Shown here one piece after another: positions 43,736-51,745 of a stretch of DNA of 64,000 nucleotides (the first letter of the stretch is position 1; every line of letters begins with the position of its first letter). A program made the translations under genes and the position numbers. The notes below the pieces were generated by a model, which had not been told where the DNA came from, did no database searches, and saw only the letters and a list, made by a program, of their open reading frames with translations. Origin of the DNA: Actinoplanes campanulatus. Lineage in GTDB: Bacteria > Actinomycetota > Actinomycetes > Mycobacteriales > Micromonosporaceae. Location: the NCBI RefSeq assembly GCF_014647795.1, contig NZ_BMPW01000015.1, forward strand, positions 1 through 64,000, in the 5' to 3' direction.

Positions 43736-45342
43736 TGCGCTACGAGGAGTTCGACCTGCGCATCGCAGCGGACGGTGACGAGGGCGTGCACCTCACCCTG
43801 TTGACGTCACCGGCCGGCGAGTCGGAGGAGCACGGGCCGAACCTGTTCACCGCCGAGGATCTGGAGCGCTTCCGGCGGGCGGCCGACCCCACGTCGGCCG
43901 GGTTCGACGCGTCGGGCCAGGAGCTGGAACGACTGGGGACCAAGCTCTACCGGGGCGTCTTCACCGGGTCCATCGAGACGATGCTGCTGCTCAGCCTCGA
44001 TCGGCTCCGCTCCGGCGCCGGCCTGCGGATCCGGATCCGGATGGACGCCACCATCGAGAGCCGGGACCTGCCCTGGGAGGCAATGTACTGCCCACCGCTG
44101 CACCGTTTCCTGGCCCAGTCGGTGGAGACCCCGGTGGTGCGGCACACCTCGATGCCCACCCCGCCCGCCACAGGCGCCCCGGTCCGGCCGCCGCTGCGGG
44201 TGCTGGTCGTCATCGCCGACCCCGAGGACCTGCCCGCGCTCAACACCGAACGTGAATGGCGGCTGCTTCACCGGGCGTTCGGGCCCCTGCTGGAGAAGGG
44301 GACCGCGGTGCTCGACCGGCCGGCCACCGGAGGTCGCGACGACCTGATCCGGACGCTGTCCGAGCGCCCGTACCATGCCCTGCACTTCATCGGGCACGGC
44401 TCGGAGCAGGGGCAGCGCGGCGAGGCGGTGCTGCATCTGGCGGATCCGGTGACGAATCTGAGCCAGCCGATCACCGGCCGCGAACTCGGCGTGCTCCTGG
44501 TCGACCACCCGTCGATACGGCTCGTTGTGCTCAACTCGTGTCTCGGTGCCGGTGGTGGCCGTGCCGACATGACCGGGATGGCCGGTGCGCTCGTCCGGAC
44601 CGGTGTTCCGGCGGTTGTGGCCATGCAGCATCGCATCACCGACGAGGCGGCCGAACGGTTCGCCGCGGAGTTCTACCGGGGCCTGGTCCAGGGCCGGCCC
44701 GTCGATACGGCGATCTCCACCGCCCGGAACCGGATGTTCGTCACCGGCTGGCGGGCCGAGTGGGCCACCGCCGCCCTCTACATGCGATCGCGTGACGGCG
44801 TCGTGCTCGCGCCGCCGTTGGGCAAGGCCACCCAGCCGAGGACCGGAGCCGCCCGGTCGACGGCCGTGGCCGGAGGCGGCGCCGTCCGCTCCCTCGGATC
44901 CCGGCCGGACACGCCCAGCCCACTGTGGATCGCGCTCCATCAGCCGAGGGCGATCGTCACGTTCTTCACCGGGCTGATGTTCGGGGTGCTGTGGGCGGCC
45001 TTCTTTCCGATGGTGTTCCGCCAGTCCGATGAGCCGGTCCGGATCTCCGTGCCGTCCTGGGGCGGCTTCATGTACCTCTACGAGCTGATGACCTGGCTGA
45101 CGCTCTTCCCGATCTTCCTGGTCGTGTGCGGGCGCTGGCCGGTGGGTTCGGTGCTGGCGCTGGCCGCCGGGCTGTGGCTCACCATCCCGACGACGATCTA
45201 CATCAACGGTGACGAGAACCAGTTCTTCGCAACGCTGGGCGGCTGGTTCCTCTCGATCGCGACCCTGACGATCGTCGCCTATCTGGCACGCCCCGTCGGT
45301 CGCCGGATCAGCGCTCTGCGACGCCGGCGCAGACGCGTGTGA
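43735..45342 (+). CDS. CHAT-domain caspase-like protease with membrane anchor
   Basis: A 535-residue protein. Residues ~1-130 form a beta-rich domain common before CHAT modules (IRIRMDATIESRDLPWEAMY). The CHAT protease core spans ~150-370 with catalytic His in LHFIGHGSEQG (~residue 222) and catalytic Cys in VVLNSCLGAGGG (~268), then VPAVVAMQHRITD. A disordered linker leads to four transmembrane helices (~410-520). Both catalytic residues are present, so it may be active. Membrane-bound CHAT proteases serve in bacterial programmed death or conflict pathways; the substrate is unknown. It is coupled to the upstream membrane protein. Confidence 0.85.
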   Translation: MRYEEFDLRIAADGDEGVHLTLLTSPAGESEEHGPNLFTAEDLERFRRAADPTSAGFDASGQELERLGTKLYRGVFTGSIETMLLLSLDRLRSGAGLRIRIRMDATIESRDLPWEAMYCPPLHRFLAQSVETPVVRHTSMPTPPATGAPVRPPLRVLVVIADPEDLPALNTEREWRLLHRAFGPLLEKGTAVLDRPATGGRDDLIRTLSERPYHALHFIGHGSEQGQRGEAVLHLADPVTNLSQPITGRELGVLLVDHPSIRLVVLNSCLGAGGGRADMTGMAGALVRTGVPAVVAMQHRITDEAAERFAAEFYRGLVQGRPVDTAISTARNRMFVTGWRAEWATAALYMRSRDGVVLAPPLGKATQPRTGAARSTAVAGGGAVRSLGSRPDTPSPLWIALHQPRAIVTFFTGLMFGVLWAAFFPMVFRQSDEPVRISVPSWGGFMYLYELMTWLTLFPIFLVVCGRWPVGSVLALAAGLWLTIPTTIYINGDENQFFATLGGWFLSIATLTIVAYLARPVGRRISALRRRRRRV

Positions 45343-45367
45343 TCTGAACAGGCGGCGAACCTCATGA

Positions 45368-45406
45368 ACGACGGTGGGCCCGCCTGAGCGGCGGGCCCAC
45401 CGTCGT
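45368..45406. terminator. Bidirectional terminator
   Basis: A perfect 17-bp stem (ACGACGGTGGGCCCGCC and complement, loop TGAGC) between the convergent CHAT and monooxygenase genes. Confidence 0.85.
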
Positions 45407-45422
45407 ACCGCGGATCGGGGGT

Positions 45423-46673
45423 TCAGGCGCCGTTGACCTCGGCGAGGTAGGCGGCGGCCTTCTCCGGGTCGACGAACCAGTTGAGCAGGTCGTTCGGGTC
45501 GTTGAAGCCGGCCGCGAAGCGGCGGGCGATCTCCTCGTTCTGTGTGGACGCGCCGAGCAGCTGCTGCACGTGCGGCGGGAGCGGCTGGAGCATGGCGTTG
45601 GTCCAGCCGGTCACCGCCTGGCCGTGCGCGGTCCAGAACGCCTCGAACGTGTCGGTCATCCACTGCTCGTCGAACGGCTGGTCGCCACGGGCCAGGACGG
45701 CCCGCAGGTAGTGGTTCGCGGCCTTGGCCGCCGTGTTGCTGCCCTGGCCGGTGATCGGGTCGTTGGCGATGACCACGTCGGCGAGGCCGAGCACCCGGCC
45801 ACCGCCGGGCAGGTGGCCGACCGGCTGACGGACGGTCGGCGTGTAGCGGCCGTGCAGGGTGGCCTTGTCGTCGGTGAGCCGCACGTTCGCGGCCCGCGCG
45901 GCGACCCAGGGCAGGTGCTCGCGGATCAGCTCGAGGGTGATCTCCAGGTGCTCCTCGGGAACCATCCGGCCGGTGTGACCGGCCCAGCGGTCCAGCGGGC
46001 CGCCCGGGATCGCCTCCCAGAAGAGGATGTCGCACGGACCGGTGTGGGTCAGGGCGGGAATCACGAACAGCTCGCCGAGGCCGGGCAGGGCGTGGAAGCC
46101 GACGTGCGGCTCCGGCCACTCCGGGTCCGGTTCCAGACCATGGACGTACGCGACGGCGAGGCCCCGCTGCGGCTCGGTGTACGGCGAGCGGGCCGGGTCC
46201 CGGTCGAACATCGCGACCAGGTCACCCTTGCCGGCCGCGACCACGGTCAGGTCGTACCGGCCGAGCTGGGTGATCGCGTCGAGGTCCTGGGTGGTGACCG
46301 CGTTGTAGATCACCTCGATGCCGCGTTCCTCGGCGGCCTCCAGCCAGTGGGCCATCTTGATCCGCTGGTCGGTGGACTGGGCCGGGCGCTCCAGCGGCGC
46401 GTTGAAGGCCAGCGCCAACCGGCCTTTCTCGACGGAGAGCTGGGGGCGCAGGCCGTGGATCGGCGGCGCCTGGTCCTCCCAGTGGTTCAGCCCGTACGCC
46501 CGCTCGGTGTTCAACGACAGGTCGAACATCGCCTGGGTCGAGGTGGGCCAGCCGGTCCGGATCTCCTCCGGCGTGCGCGCCGACATGAGGGTGACCTCGT
46601 AGCCCTCGGCCCGCAGGCCGAGCGCGAGTTGGAGACCGGCCTGGCCGGCCCCGACAATCAGGATCTTGCGCAT
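45423..46673 (-). CDS. Styrene/indole monooxygenase-like flavoprotein in a conservon
   Basis: A 416-residue FAD-dependent oxygenase. The N-terminal Rossmann motif GAGQAGLQLALGLRAEG (~7-23), MSARTPEEIRTGWPTSTQAMFD, and a second dinucleotide motif VVAAGKGDL are followed by an ANDPITGQGSNTAAKAA block near residue 310, all typical of the StyA (styrene monooxygenase) group. Such enzymes use free FADH2 from a separate reductase to epoxidise styrene or indole; no reductase gene is adjacent. AGGAGA precedes the ATG at 46673. It overlaps the conservon GTPase gene by 16 bases, so it occupies the operon position usually held by cytochrome P450. The real substrate is unknown. Confidence 0.85.
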   Translation of the reverse strand: MRKILIVGAGQAGLQLALGLRAEGYEVTLMSARTPEEIRTGWPTSTQAMFDLSLNTERAYGLNHWEDQAPPIHGLRPQLSVEKGRLALAFNAPLERPAQSTDQRIKMAHWLEAAEERGIEVIYNAVTTQDLDAITQLGRYDLTVVAAGKGDLVAMFDRDPARSPYTEPQRGLAVAYVHGLEPDPEWPEPHVGFHALPGLGELFVIPALTHTGPCDILFWEAIPGGPLDRWAGHTGRMVPEEHLEITLELIREHLPWVAARAANVRLTDDKATLHGRYTPTVRQPVGHLPGGGRVLGLADVVIANDPITGQGSNTAAKAANHYLRAVLARGDQPFDEQWMTDTFEAFWTAHGQAVTGWTNAMLQPLPPHVQQLLGASTQNEEIARRFAAGFNDPNDLLNWFVDPEKAAAYLAEVNGA

Positions 46674-47278
46674 GTTGTTGTCTCCTGTAGTACCGACCGA
46701 CGTTCGGTCGCGTGGTCCACCACTGTCAGCAACGCGCGCGCGACGTTGCGCGGATCGCGGACGTCCGCGGCGATCAGCGGGATGTGTGGGGGCAGGGTCA
46801 GCGCCTCCCGTACCGCGGAGAGCTCGTGGGTCTGAATCCCGTGGAACGGGTTGACACAGACGATCCAGGGCACTGTCGCGTCGTTCTCGAAGTAGTTGAC
46901 CGCGGCGAACGAGTTCTCCAGGTTGTTGGTGTCGACCAGGACCACGGCGCCGACCGCACCCCGGACCAGGTCGTCCCACATCGGCCAGAACCGGGGCTGG
47001 CCCGGCGTGCCGAACAGGTAGAGCACGAGGGAGTCGTCGATGGTCACCCGGCCGAAATCCATCGCGACCGTGGTGGTGACCTTGTCGATGCCCGGGTCGA
47101 GCCGGTCGATCTGGGCCGCCGCCGCGGTCATCCAGGACTCGGTGCGGATCGCCGGGATCTCCGAGATCGCCTCGACGGCGGTGGTCTTGCCGACGCCGAA
47201 GCCGCCGGCGATGACGATCTTCGCCGAGGTCAGCCGCCTGTTCAGGTTCGCCTCACGTGAGTCGGAGAAGGCCGGCAC
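46658..47278 (-). CDS. Conservon small GTPase (CvnD-like)
   Basis: A 206-residue MglA/Rab-type GTPase. G1 is GGFGVGKTT (~24-32), G3 is LFGTPGQPRFWPMWDDL and the G4 region reads WIVCVNPF in place of NKxD. It is the last protein of the standard four-gene conservon (kinase-like, roadblock, DUF742, GTPase) of actinomycetes, which forms a membrane-associated switch linked to development or secondary metabolism. It overlaps the DUF742 gene by 26 bases. All regions expected for nucleotide binding are present apart from the atypical G4. Confidence 0.9.
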   Translation of the reverse strand: MPAFSDSREANLNRRLTSAKIVIAGGFGVGKTTAVEAISEIPAIRTESWMTAAAAQIDRLDPGIDKVTTTVAMDFGRVTIDDSLVLYLFGTPGQPRFWPMWDDLVRGAVGAVVLVDTNNLENSFAAVNYFENDATVPWIVCVNPFHGIQTHELSAVREALTLPPHIPLIAADVRDPRNVARALLTVVDHATERRSVLQETTTCARS

Positions 47279-47603
47279 GAAGTCTCTCCAGGAGCGCTAG
47301 GTCTTGCGAGGAACGGGTGTCATGCACGACTAACTGACCGATTTTGAGCAGGTCGTTGATCAGCAGACGGGTCAGGCCGAGCGGCAGGCCGCAGGTCGCC
47401 GACAGTTCGGCGACCGAACACATCCGGCGGGCCTGCTCGTAGAGCGACCGGGAGGCGGGGGCCAGACTGGCGGCGAGGGCCGGGTCGTACCGGTCGCCGG
47501 TGGAGACCAGGGTGTGCATCAACAGCGGGTCGCGGCTGCTGGTGCGACCCCGGGCGGTCATGTACGGGCGCACCTTCCAGTGCAGCCCCGGCCTTCGGGC
47601 CAT
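47253..47603 (-). CDS. Conservon DUF742 protein (CvnC-like)
   Basis: A 116-residue winged-helix protein of the DUF742 family: VRPYMTARGRTS at the N-terminus, then SLYEQARRMCSVAELSATCG and LGLTRLLINDLLKIGQLVVH. It is third in the conservon and overlaps the GTPase gene. Homologues interact with the roadblock and GTPase partners; whether they bind DNA is not settled. An ATG start lies 12 bases after the roadblock stop. Confidence 0.92.
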   Translation of the reverse strand: MARRPGLHWKVRPYMTARGRTSSRDPLLMHTLVSTGDRYDPALAASLAPASRSLYEQARRMCSVAELSATCGLPLGLTRLLINDLLKIGQLVVHDTRSSQDLALLERLRAGLLRLT

Positions 47604-47615
47604 CGGTGCCTCCGA

Positions 47616-48095
47616 TCAGCGAGCCGGCGCGGGCAGGGTGTTCTGGTGCAGCGCGTGACGGGTCTCCGGGGTGAGCGCGTGACCGACGGCCTGACTGAAT
47701 GTGGTCATGGCATATCCCAGTTGGCCGATCTGGGTCTGCGGCTGGGCGGAGACCAGCAGCGCCGCGACGAACTCGCCGGCCGGGTCGTCGATGCGCAGGA
47801 AGGCCAGATGGCCGTGCGGGTAGCGGATGCTCAGGTTCTCCGGGGCGCCGAGCTGCAGGAGGCCGCCGAGCTGGCCGGTGATCCCGAGGAATCCGGCGGC
47901 GAGCGCGGCGACGCTCTCCGTGTGCTCGCGGCTCAGGTGGCCGGAGGAGGCGAGTTGCAGGCCGTCGGCGGAGACCAGGACGACCGCGGTGATCGTCGGC
48001 ACCTCGCGGACGAGCTGGCCGATCAGCCAGGAGACGTCCGGTTGGCCGCCGTGGGCCCCTTCGCCGGCACCGGCGGGGAAACGGTAGTCAGTCAT
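47616..48095 (-). CDS. Conservon roadblock/LC7 protein (CvnB-like)
   Basis: A 159-residue roadblock/LC7 domain protein: VSWLIGQLVREVPTITAVVLVSADGLQLASSG followed by LAALAAGFLGITGQLG (each part of longer strands and helices). In conservons it is the likely GTPase-activating or scaffold protein for the small GTPase. The ATG overlaps the stop of the kinase-like gene by 4 bases. Upstream in-frame starts inside the kinase gene are discounted. Confidence 0.92.
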   Translation of the reverse strand: MTDYRFPAGAGEGAHGGQPDVSWLIGQLVREVPTITAVVLVSADGLQLASSGHLSREHTESVAALAAGFLGITGQLGGLLQLGAPENLSIRYPHGHLAFLRIDDPAGEFVAALLVSAQPQTQIGQLGYAMTTFSQAVGHALTPETRHALHQNTLPAPAR

Positions 48096-49156
48096 CGCGG
48101 TCCTTCGGTTCTTCCTGGGGGGGCGGCACTTTGCTGGGGGGCGTTGGCTCGGGCCGCGTCCACGCCGGCGTTGAAGTCGGCGGCGTCGTCGTGCCAAGCG
48201 GTCCGGTGCCGCTGGGCCGGGACCGGGGGCGGCGGCGCGCCGGCGCCGCGGACACTGGCCGGAACGCGGCGGGGCATCGGCTTCTGCAGTGCCGGAAGCA
48301 CCATCGTCACGTCGTTCTGATGGTTGCCCACGGGCGGAGGCGCAGGCGCGGGCGCGGGCATCGGGTCGTGCCGCGGCGCCTCGCAGAGCAGGTCCGCGCC
48401 GATCAGCAGCATCGCGGTCGTGCCCCGCGGCGGCCGGGGCACCAGGCGCACCCGCAGCGACGCGTGGCGATGGGTGAGCACGGCGGCCACGGTGAGGCCC
48501 AGGTGCCCCGGATGCAGCTCACCGGCGGCGGGCTCGGCCGGGTCCGACAGCAGCCGCTCGATCCACGGCAGGTGCGCCGGGTTGAGTCCGATCCCGACGT
48601 CCTCGACGCGGATCACCACGTCACCGTCACCGGTCAGGTGCGCGGCGATGGTGACCGGCTCGGTCGGCGGAGAATAGCGGTCGGCGTTGTCGATCAGTTC
48701 GGTCAGGATCCGGATCACGTCGTCGGCCGCGGCGGCCGCCACCGCGAGGTCGGCGATCGGGCCGAAATGCAGGCGCTCGTAGTGCTCGACCGCCGCGCCG
48801 GCCGCGTGCGTGATGTCGTACAGCGAGGTGATCTGCTGATCCGGGTCGTCGAGCGGCTCGCCGGTGAGGACCCGCAGGTTCTCGGCGAGGCGGCGAACCC
48901 GGGTGACGGAGTGATCGATCCGGAACAGGACCTTGCGCCGCTCGGCGTCCTGCTCGCGGAACTCGGCTTCGCCGATGTGGTGAACGGCCTCCCAGGTGAG
49001 GGTGAGGAGGCGGAGCGCGAACTCGCCGGCGATCGGACGCCACGGGTCCGGCGGCGGCGCGACTGCGGGCGCCGGCGCCATTTCCGGTACGGCTTCCGGT
49101 ACGGCGAGGGGCCGCCGCCGGCGTGACCAGCTCAGCCAGCGACCTGCTGCGGGCAT
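48092..49156 (-). CDS. Conservon sensor histidine kinase-like ATPase (CvnA-like)
   Basis: A 354-residue protein. A helical dimerisation-like region (~45-110: LLTLTWEAVHHIGEAEF, LFRIDHSVTRVRRLAENL, where His in RIDHS is the conserved position) is followed by a HATPase domain: N-box ELIDNADRYSPP, G1 VIRVEDVGIGLN and G2 GHLGLTVAAVL. Unlike many CvnA proteins it has no extracellular sensor or transmembrane segments; it starts with a Pro-rich soluble tail. The C-terminal ~90 residues are Pro/Ala-rich and disordered. It heads the five-gene operon. Confidence 0.88.
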   Translation of the reverse strand: MPAAGRWLSWSRRRRPLAVPEAVPEMAPAPAVAPPPDPWRPIAGEFALRLLTLTWEAVHHIGEAEFREQDAERRKVLFRIDHSVTRVRRLAENLRVLTGEPLDDPDQQITSLYDITHAAGAAVEHYERLHFGPIADLAVAAAAADDVIRILTELIDNADRYSPPTEPVTIAAHLTGDGDVVIRVEDVGIGLNPAHLPWIERLLSDPAEPAAGELHPGHLGLTVAAVLTHRHASLRVRLVPRPPRGTTAMLLIGADLLCEAPRHDPMPAPAPAPPPVGNHQNDVTMVLPALQKPMPRRVPASVRGAGAPPPPVPAQRHRTAWHDDAADFNAGVDAARANAPQQSAAPPGRTEGPR

Positions 49157-49298
49157 CGATCACTCCCCAATCAGCCTTCCGTCTCACCGAGGCGGAGGAA
49201 GATCACCGGCTACGGAGTCTGTACCGTACCCGCCCGATTGTCCGGATGGCCATCCGCGGTATCTCACACACTGTCAGGGCGGCCGCGATACTGGACCG

Positions 49299-50381
49299 GT
49301 GCGCCTGATCGACCATCACTGTCACGGTGTGGTGACCGAGCCGCTTGAGCGGGCCGGGTTCGAGTCGCTGCTGACGGAGTCGGATCGGGCGGCGCCGCCG
49401 GGCTGTTCGATGTTCGACTCGCAACTGGGGTTCGCCGTTCGGCGCTGGTGTGCGCCGGTGCTGGGCCTGGATCCGCACGTGGAGCCGGAGGTCTACCTGG
49501 CCCGGCGCCGTGAGCTGGGCGCGGACGAGGTGAACCGGCGGCTGCTGCGGGCGGCCGGCGTCGACGTGTTCCTGGTCGACTCCGGGTTCCGCCCCGGTGA
49601 GCTGTTGGACGGGCCGGAGATGGCGGCGGCGTCCGGGGCGGAGGTTCGCGAGATCGTACGCCTGGAAGGGGTTGCCGAAGCGCTGCCGGAGGTGACCGCG
49701 GCGGGTTTCGCGGGCGCTTTCGCGGCGGCCCTCGACCGGGCGGTGGCGGGCGCGGCCGGCGTCAAGTCGATCGTCGCCTACCGGTACGGCCTGGACTTCG
49801 ATCCGCTTCCGCCGGGCCGGCGGGAGGTGGCCCGAGCCGCGGGAAGGTGGCTGCGCCGTGGCCGGCCACGGCTGGACGACCCGGTGCTGCTGCGCCATCT
49901 GATCTGGGCCGGTGTGGAGCGTGGCCTACCCCTGCAGTTCCACGTCGGTTTCGGCGACCCGGACCTCGACCTGGCGCGCTGCGACCCGCTGCTGCTGACC
50001 GGCTTCCTGCGGGCGACCCGCGACCGGCACGTCAGCGTGATGCTGTTGCACTGCTATCCGTTCCACCGGCAGGCCGGTTACCTCGCGCACGCGTTCCCGC
50101 ACGTGTACGTCGACGTCGGGCTGGCCGTCAACCATGTGGGCGCCCGCGCACCGGCGGTCGTCGCCGAGTCGCTGGAGCTGGCCCCCTTCCACAAGGTGCT
50201 CTATTCCTCGGATGCGTTCGGGCTGGCTGAGCTGCATCATCTCGGCGCGCTGGCGTTCCGGCAGGCGTTCGCAGCGGTGACCGGTGCGTGGGTGCGGGAG
50301 GGACGCTGGTCGGCGTCCGACGCCACCCGGGTGGGAGAGCTGGTCGGATCCGGTAACGCCGTGCGGGTCTACCGGCTATGA
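49299..50381 (+). CDS. Amidohydrolase, FluG N-terminal-like
   Basis: A 360-residue TIM-barrel amidohydrolase (Amidohydro_2 type). Metal or catalytic motifs visible are LIDHHCHGVV at the N-terminus, GVKSIVAYRYGLDF, LPLQFHVGFGDPD, VMLLHCYPFHRQ and KVLYSSDAFG near the end. This arrangement is that of the N-terminal half of fungal FluG and of actinobacterial proteins next to glutamine synthetase-like genes. The GTG start was chosen because similarity begins at VRLIDHHCH. It precedes the GS-like gene by 13 bases; together they may hydrolyse and remake a gamma-glutamyl amide. Confidence 0.85.
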   Translation: MRLIDHHCHGVVTEPLERAGFESLLTESDRAAPPGCSMFDSQLGFAVRRWCAPVLGLDPHVEPEVYLARRRELGADEVNRRLLRAAGVDVFLVDSGFRPGELLDGPEMAAASGAEVREIVRLEGVAEALPEVTAAGFAGAFAAALDRAVAGAAGVKSIVAYRYGLDFDPLPPGRREVARAAGRWLRRGRPRLDDPVLLRHLIWAGVERGLPLQFHVGFGDPDLDLARCDPLLLTGFLRATRDRHVSVMLLHCYPFHRQAGYLAHAFPHVYVDVGLAVNHVGARAPAVVAESLELAPFHKVLYSSDAFGLAELHHLGALAFRQAFAAVTGAWVREGRWSASDATRVGELVGSGNAVRVYRL

Positions 50382-50394
50382 AGGGGAGATGGGT

Positions 50395-51690
50395 ATGGCC
50401 GGGGTGCTTGAGTTGCGCGAGCGGGGTGTGCGCGGCGTCATCCTTTCGTACGTGGACACGGCCGGGATCAACCGCGTCAAGACCGTGCCGCTGTCCCGGT
50501 TGGAGCACGCCGTCCAATGGGGTGTCGGTATGTCGCCGGTGTTCGACGTCTTCCTGGCCGACGACTCGATCACGAGCACCGACCGGCTCGGCGGCCCGGA
50601 TGGTGACCTGCGCCTGCGCCCGGATCTCGACCGGCTCGTGGTGCTGTCCGGGCAGCCGGGCTGGGCGTGGGCGCCGGCCGACCGGTTCACTCAGCAGGGC
50701 GAGCCGTGGGTCGCCGATCAGCGTGGCTTCGCCCGGCGGATGGTGGGCCTGGCGGCGGCCGAGGGTGTGTCGTTCCAGATGGCGATCGAGGTGGAGTGGG
50801 CGGTCGGGCGCGACGGTGAGGACTTCGTCCCCGCGTGCCGGGGTCCGGCGTACGGGATGACCCGCCTGGTCGAGTTGAGCGACTACGCCCGCGATGTGCT
50901 GATCGCTCTGGAGGAGCAGGGCGTCCAGGTAGAACAGTTGCATCCGGAGTATGCGGCCGGGCAGTTCGAGGTGTCGGTCGCCGCCTCCGATCCGGTCGGC
51001 GCGGCCGATGACAGTGTCCTGGTGCGCGAGACCATCCGCGCGGTGTCTCACCGGCACGGGTTGCGGGCGTCGTTCGCGCCGATGGTGGTCGCCGACCGGG
51101 TCGGCAACGGCGGCCATGTGCATCTGTCGGTGTGGCGTGACGGGACCAACCTGTTCGACGGCTTCCCGTCCGGTGCGGGCGGGTTCGCGGCGGCCGGGAT
51201 CCTGGCCCATCTTCCGGCGCTGCTCGCGGTGGGCGCGCCCACTCCGGGAAGCTATCTGCGGCTGATGCCGTCGCGCTGGGCGGGGGTTTTCGCCTGCTGG
51301 GGCGTGGAGACCCGGGAGACGGCCCTCCGGTTCGTGCCGGGCACCGCGGGTCTGGCCGGGGCGGCGAACCTGGAGGTGAAGTGCTTCGATCTGACCGCGA
51401 ACCCGTACCTGCTGCTCGGCGCGCTGGTGGCGGCGGCGCTGGACGGGCTCGCCGGGCGGCGGCCGTTGCCGGATCCGGTCACCGGTGATCCGGTGAATGT
51501 GCCGGGCGCGCCGCGGTTGCCGACGACTCTGGACGCGGCGGTGGGCGAGTTCGCGGCGGATGCGGTGTTGCGGGAGGCGTTCGGGACGACGCTGTTCGAC
51601 GCGGTCGTGGCGGTCCGCCGGGCCGAGGCGGCCCGGTTCCGCGACGCCGGTCCGGAGGATGTGGCGGCCGCTCTGCGCTGGGTCTACTGA
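50395..51690 (+). CDS. Glutamine synthetase-like enzyme, FluG C-terminal-like
   Basis: A 431-residue GS-I fold protein. The beta-grasp N-terminus (LSYVDTAGINRVKTVPL) is followed by the catalytic part: FQMAIEVEWAV with the metal Glu, GQFEVSVAASDPVGAADD, NGGHVHLSVW and PGSYLRLMPSRWAG. The usual adenylylation Tyr loop is not obvious. Such relatives ligate glutamate to amines or act as gamma-glutamylamide synthetases rather than making glutamine. The ATG at 50395 has GGGGAG six bases upstream; an ATG at 50389 is too close to that site. Directly downstream of the amidohydrolase gene. Confidence 0.87.
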   Translation: MAGVLELRERGVRGVILSYVDTAGINRVKTVPLSRLEHAVQWGVGMSPVFDVFLADDSITSTDRLGGPDGDLRLRPDLDRLVVLSGQPGWAWAPADRFTQQGEPWVADQRGFARRMVGLAAAEGVSFQMAIEVEWAVGRDGEDFVPACRGPAYGMTRLVELSDYARDVLIALEEQGVQVEQLHPEYAAGQFEVSVAASDPVGAADDSVLVRETIRAVSHRHGLRASFAPMVVADRVGNGGHVHLSVWRDGTNLFDGFPSGAGGFAAAGILAHLPALLAVGAPTPGSYLRLMPSRWAGVFACWGVETRETALRFVPGTAGLAGAANLEVKCFDLTANPYLLLGALVAAALDGLAGRRPLPDPVTGDPVNVPGAPRLPTTLDAAVGEFAADAVLREAFGTTLFDAVVAVRRAEAARFRDAGPEDVAAALRWVY

Positions 51691-51745
51691 GAGGCCCTCG
51701 GGTGGGCTGACAAAACGCGGAACGCGAGTATGATTCGCGTCCACC

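Noticed and set aside
43807-46119. A 770-codon minus-strand frame across the CHAT gene
   Set aside because: It runs through a strong terminator and is antisense to an intact CHAT domain; only its first part overlaps the monooxygenase in a wrong frame.
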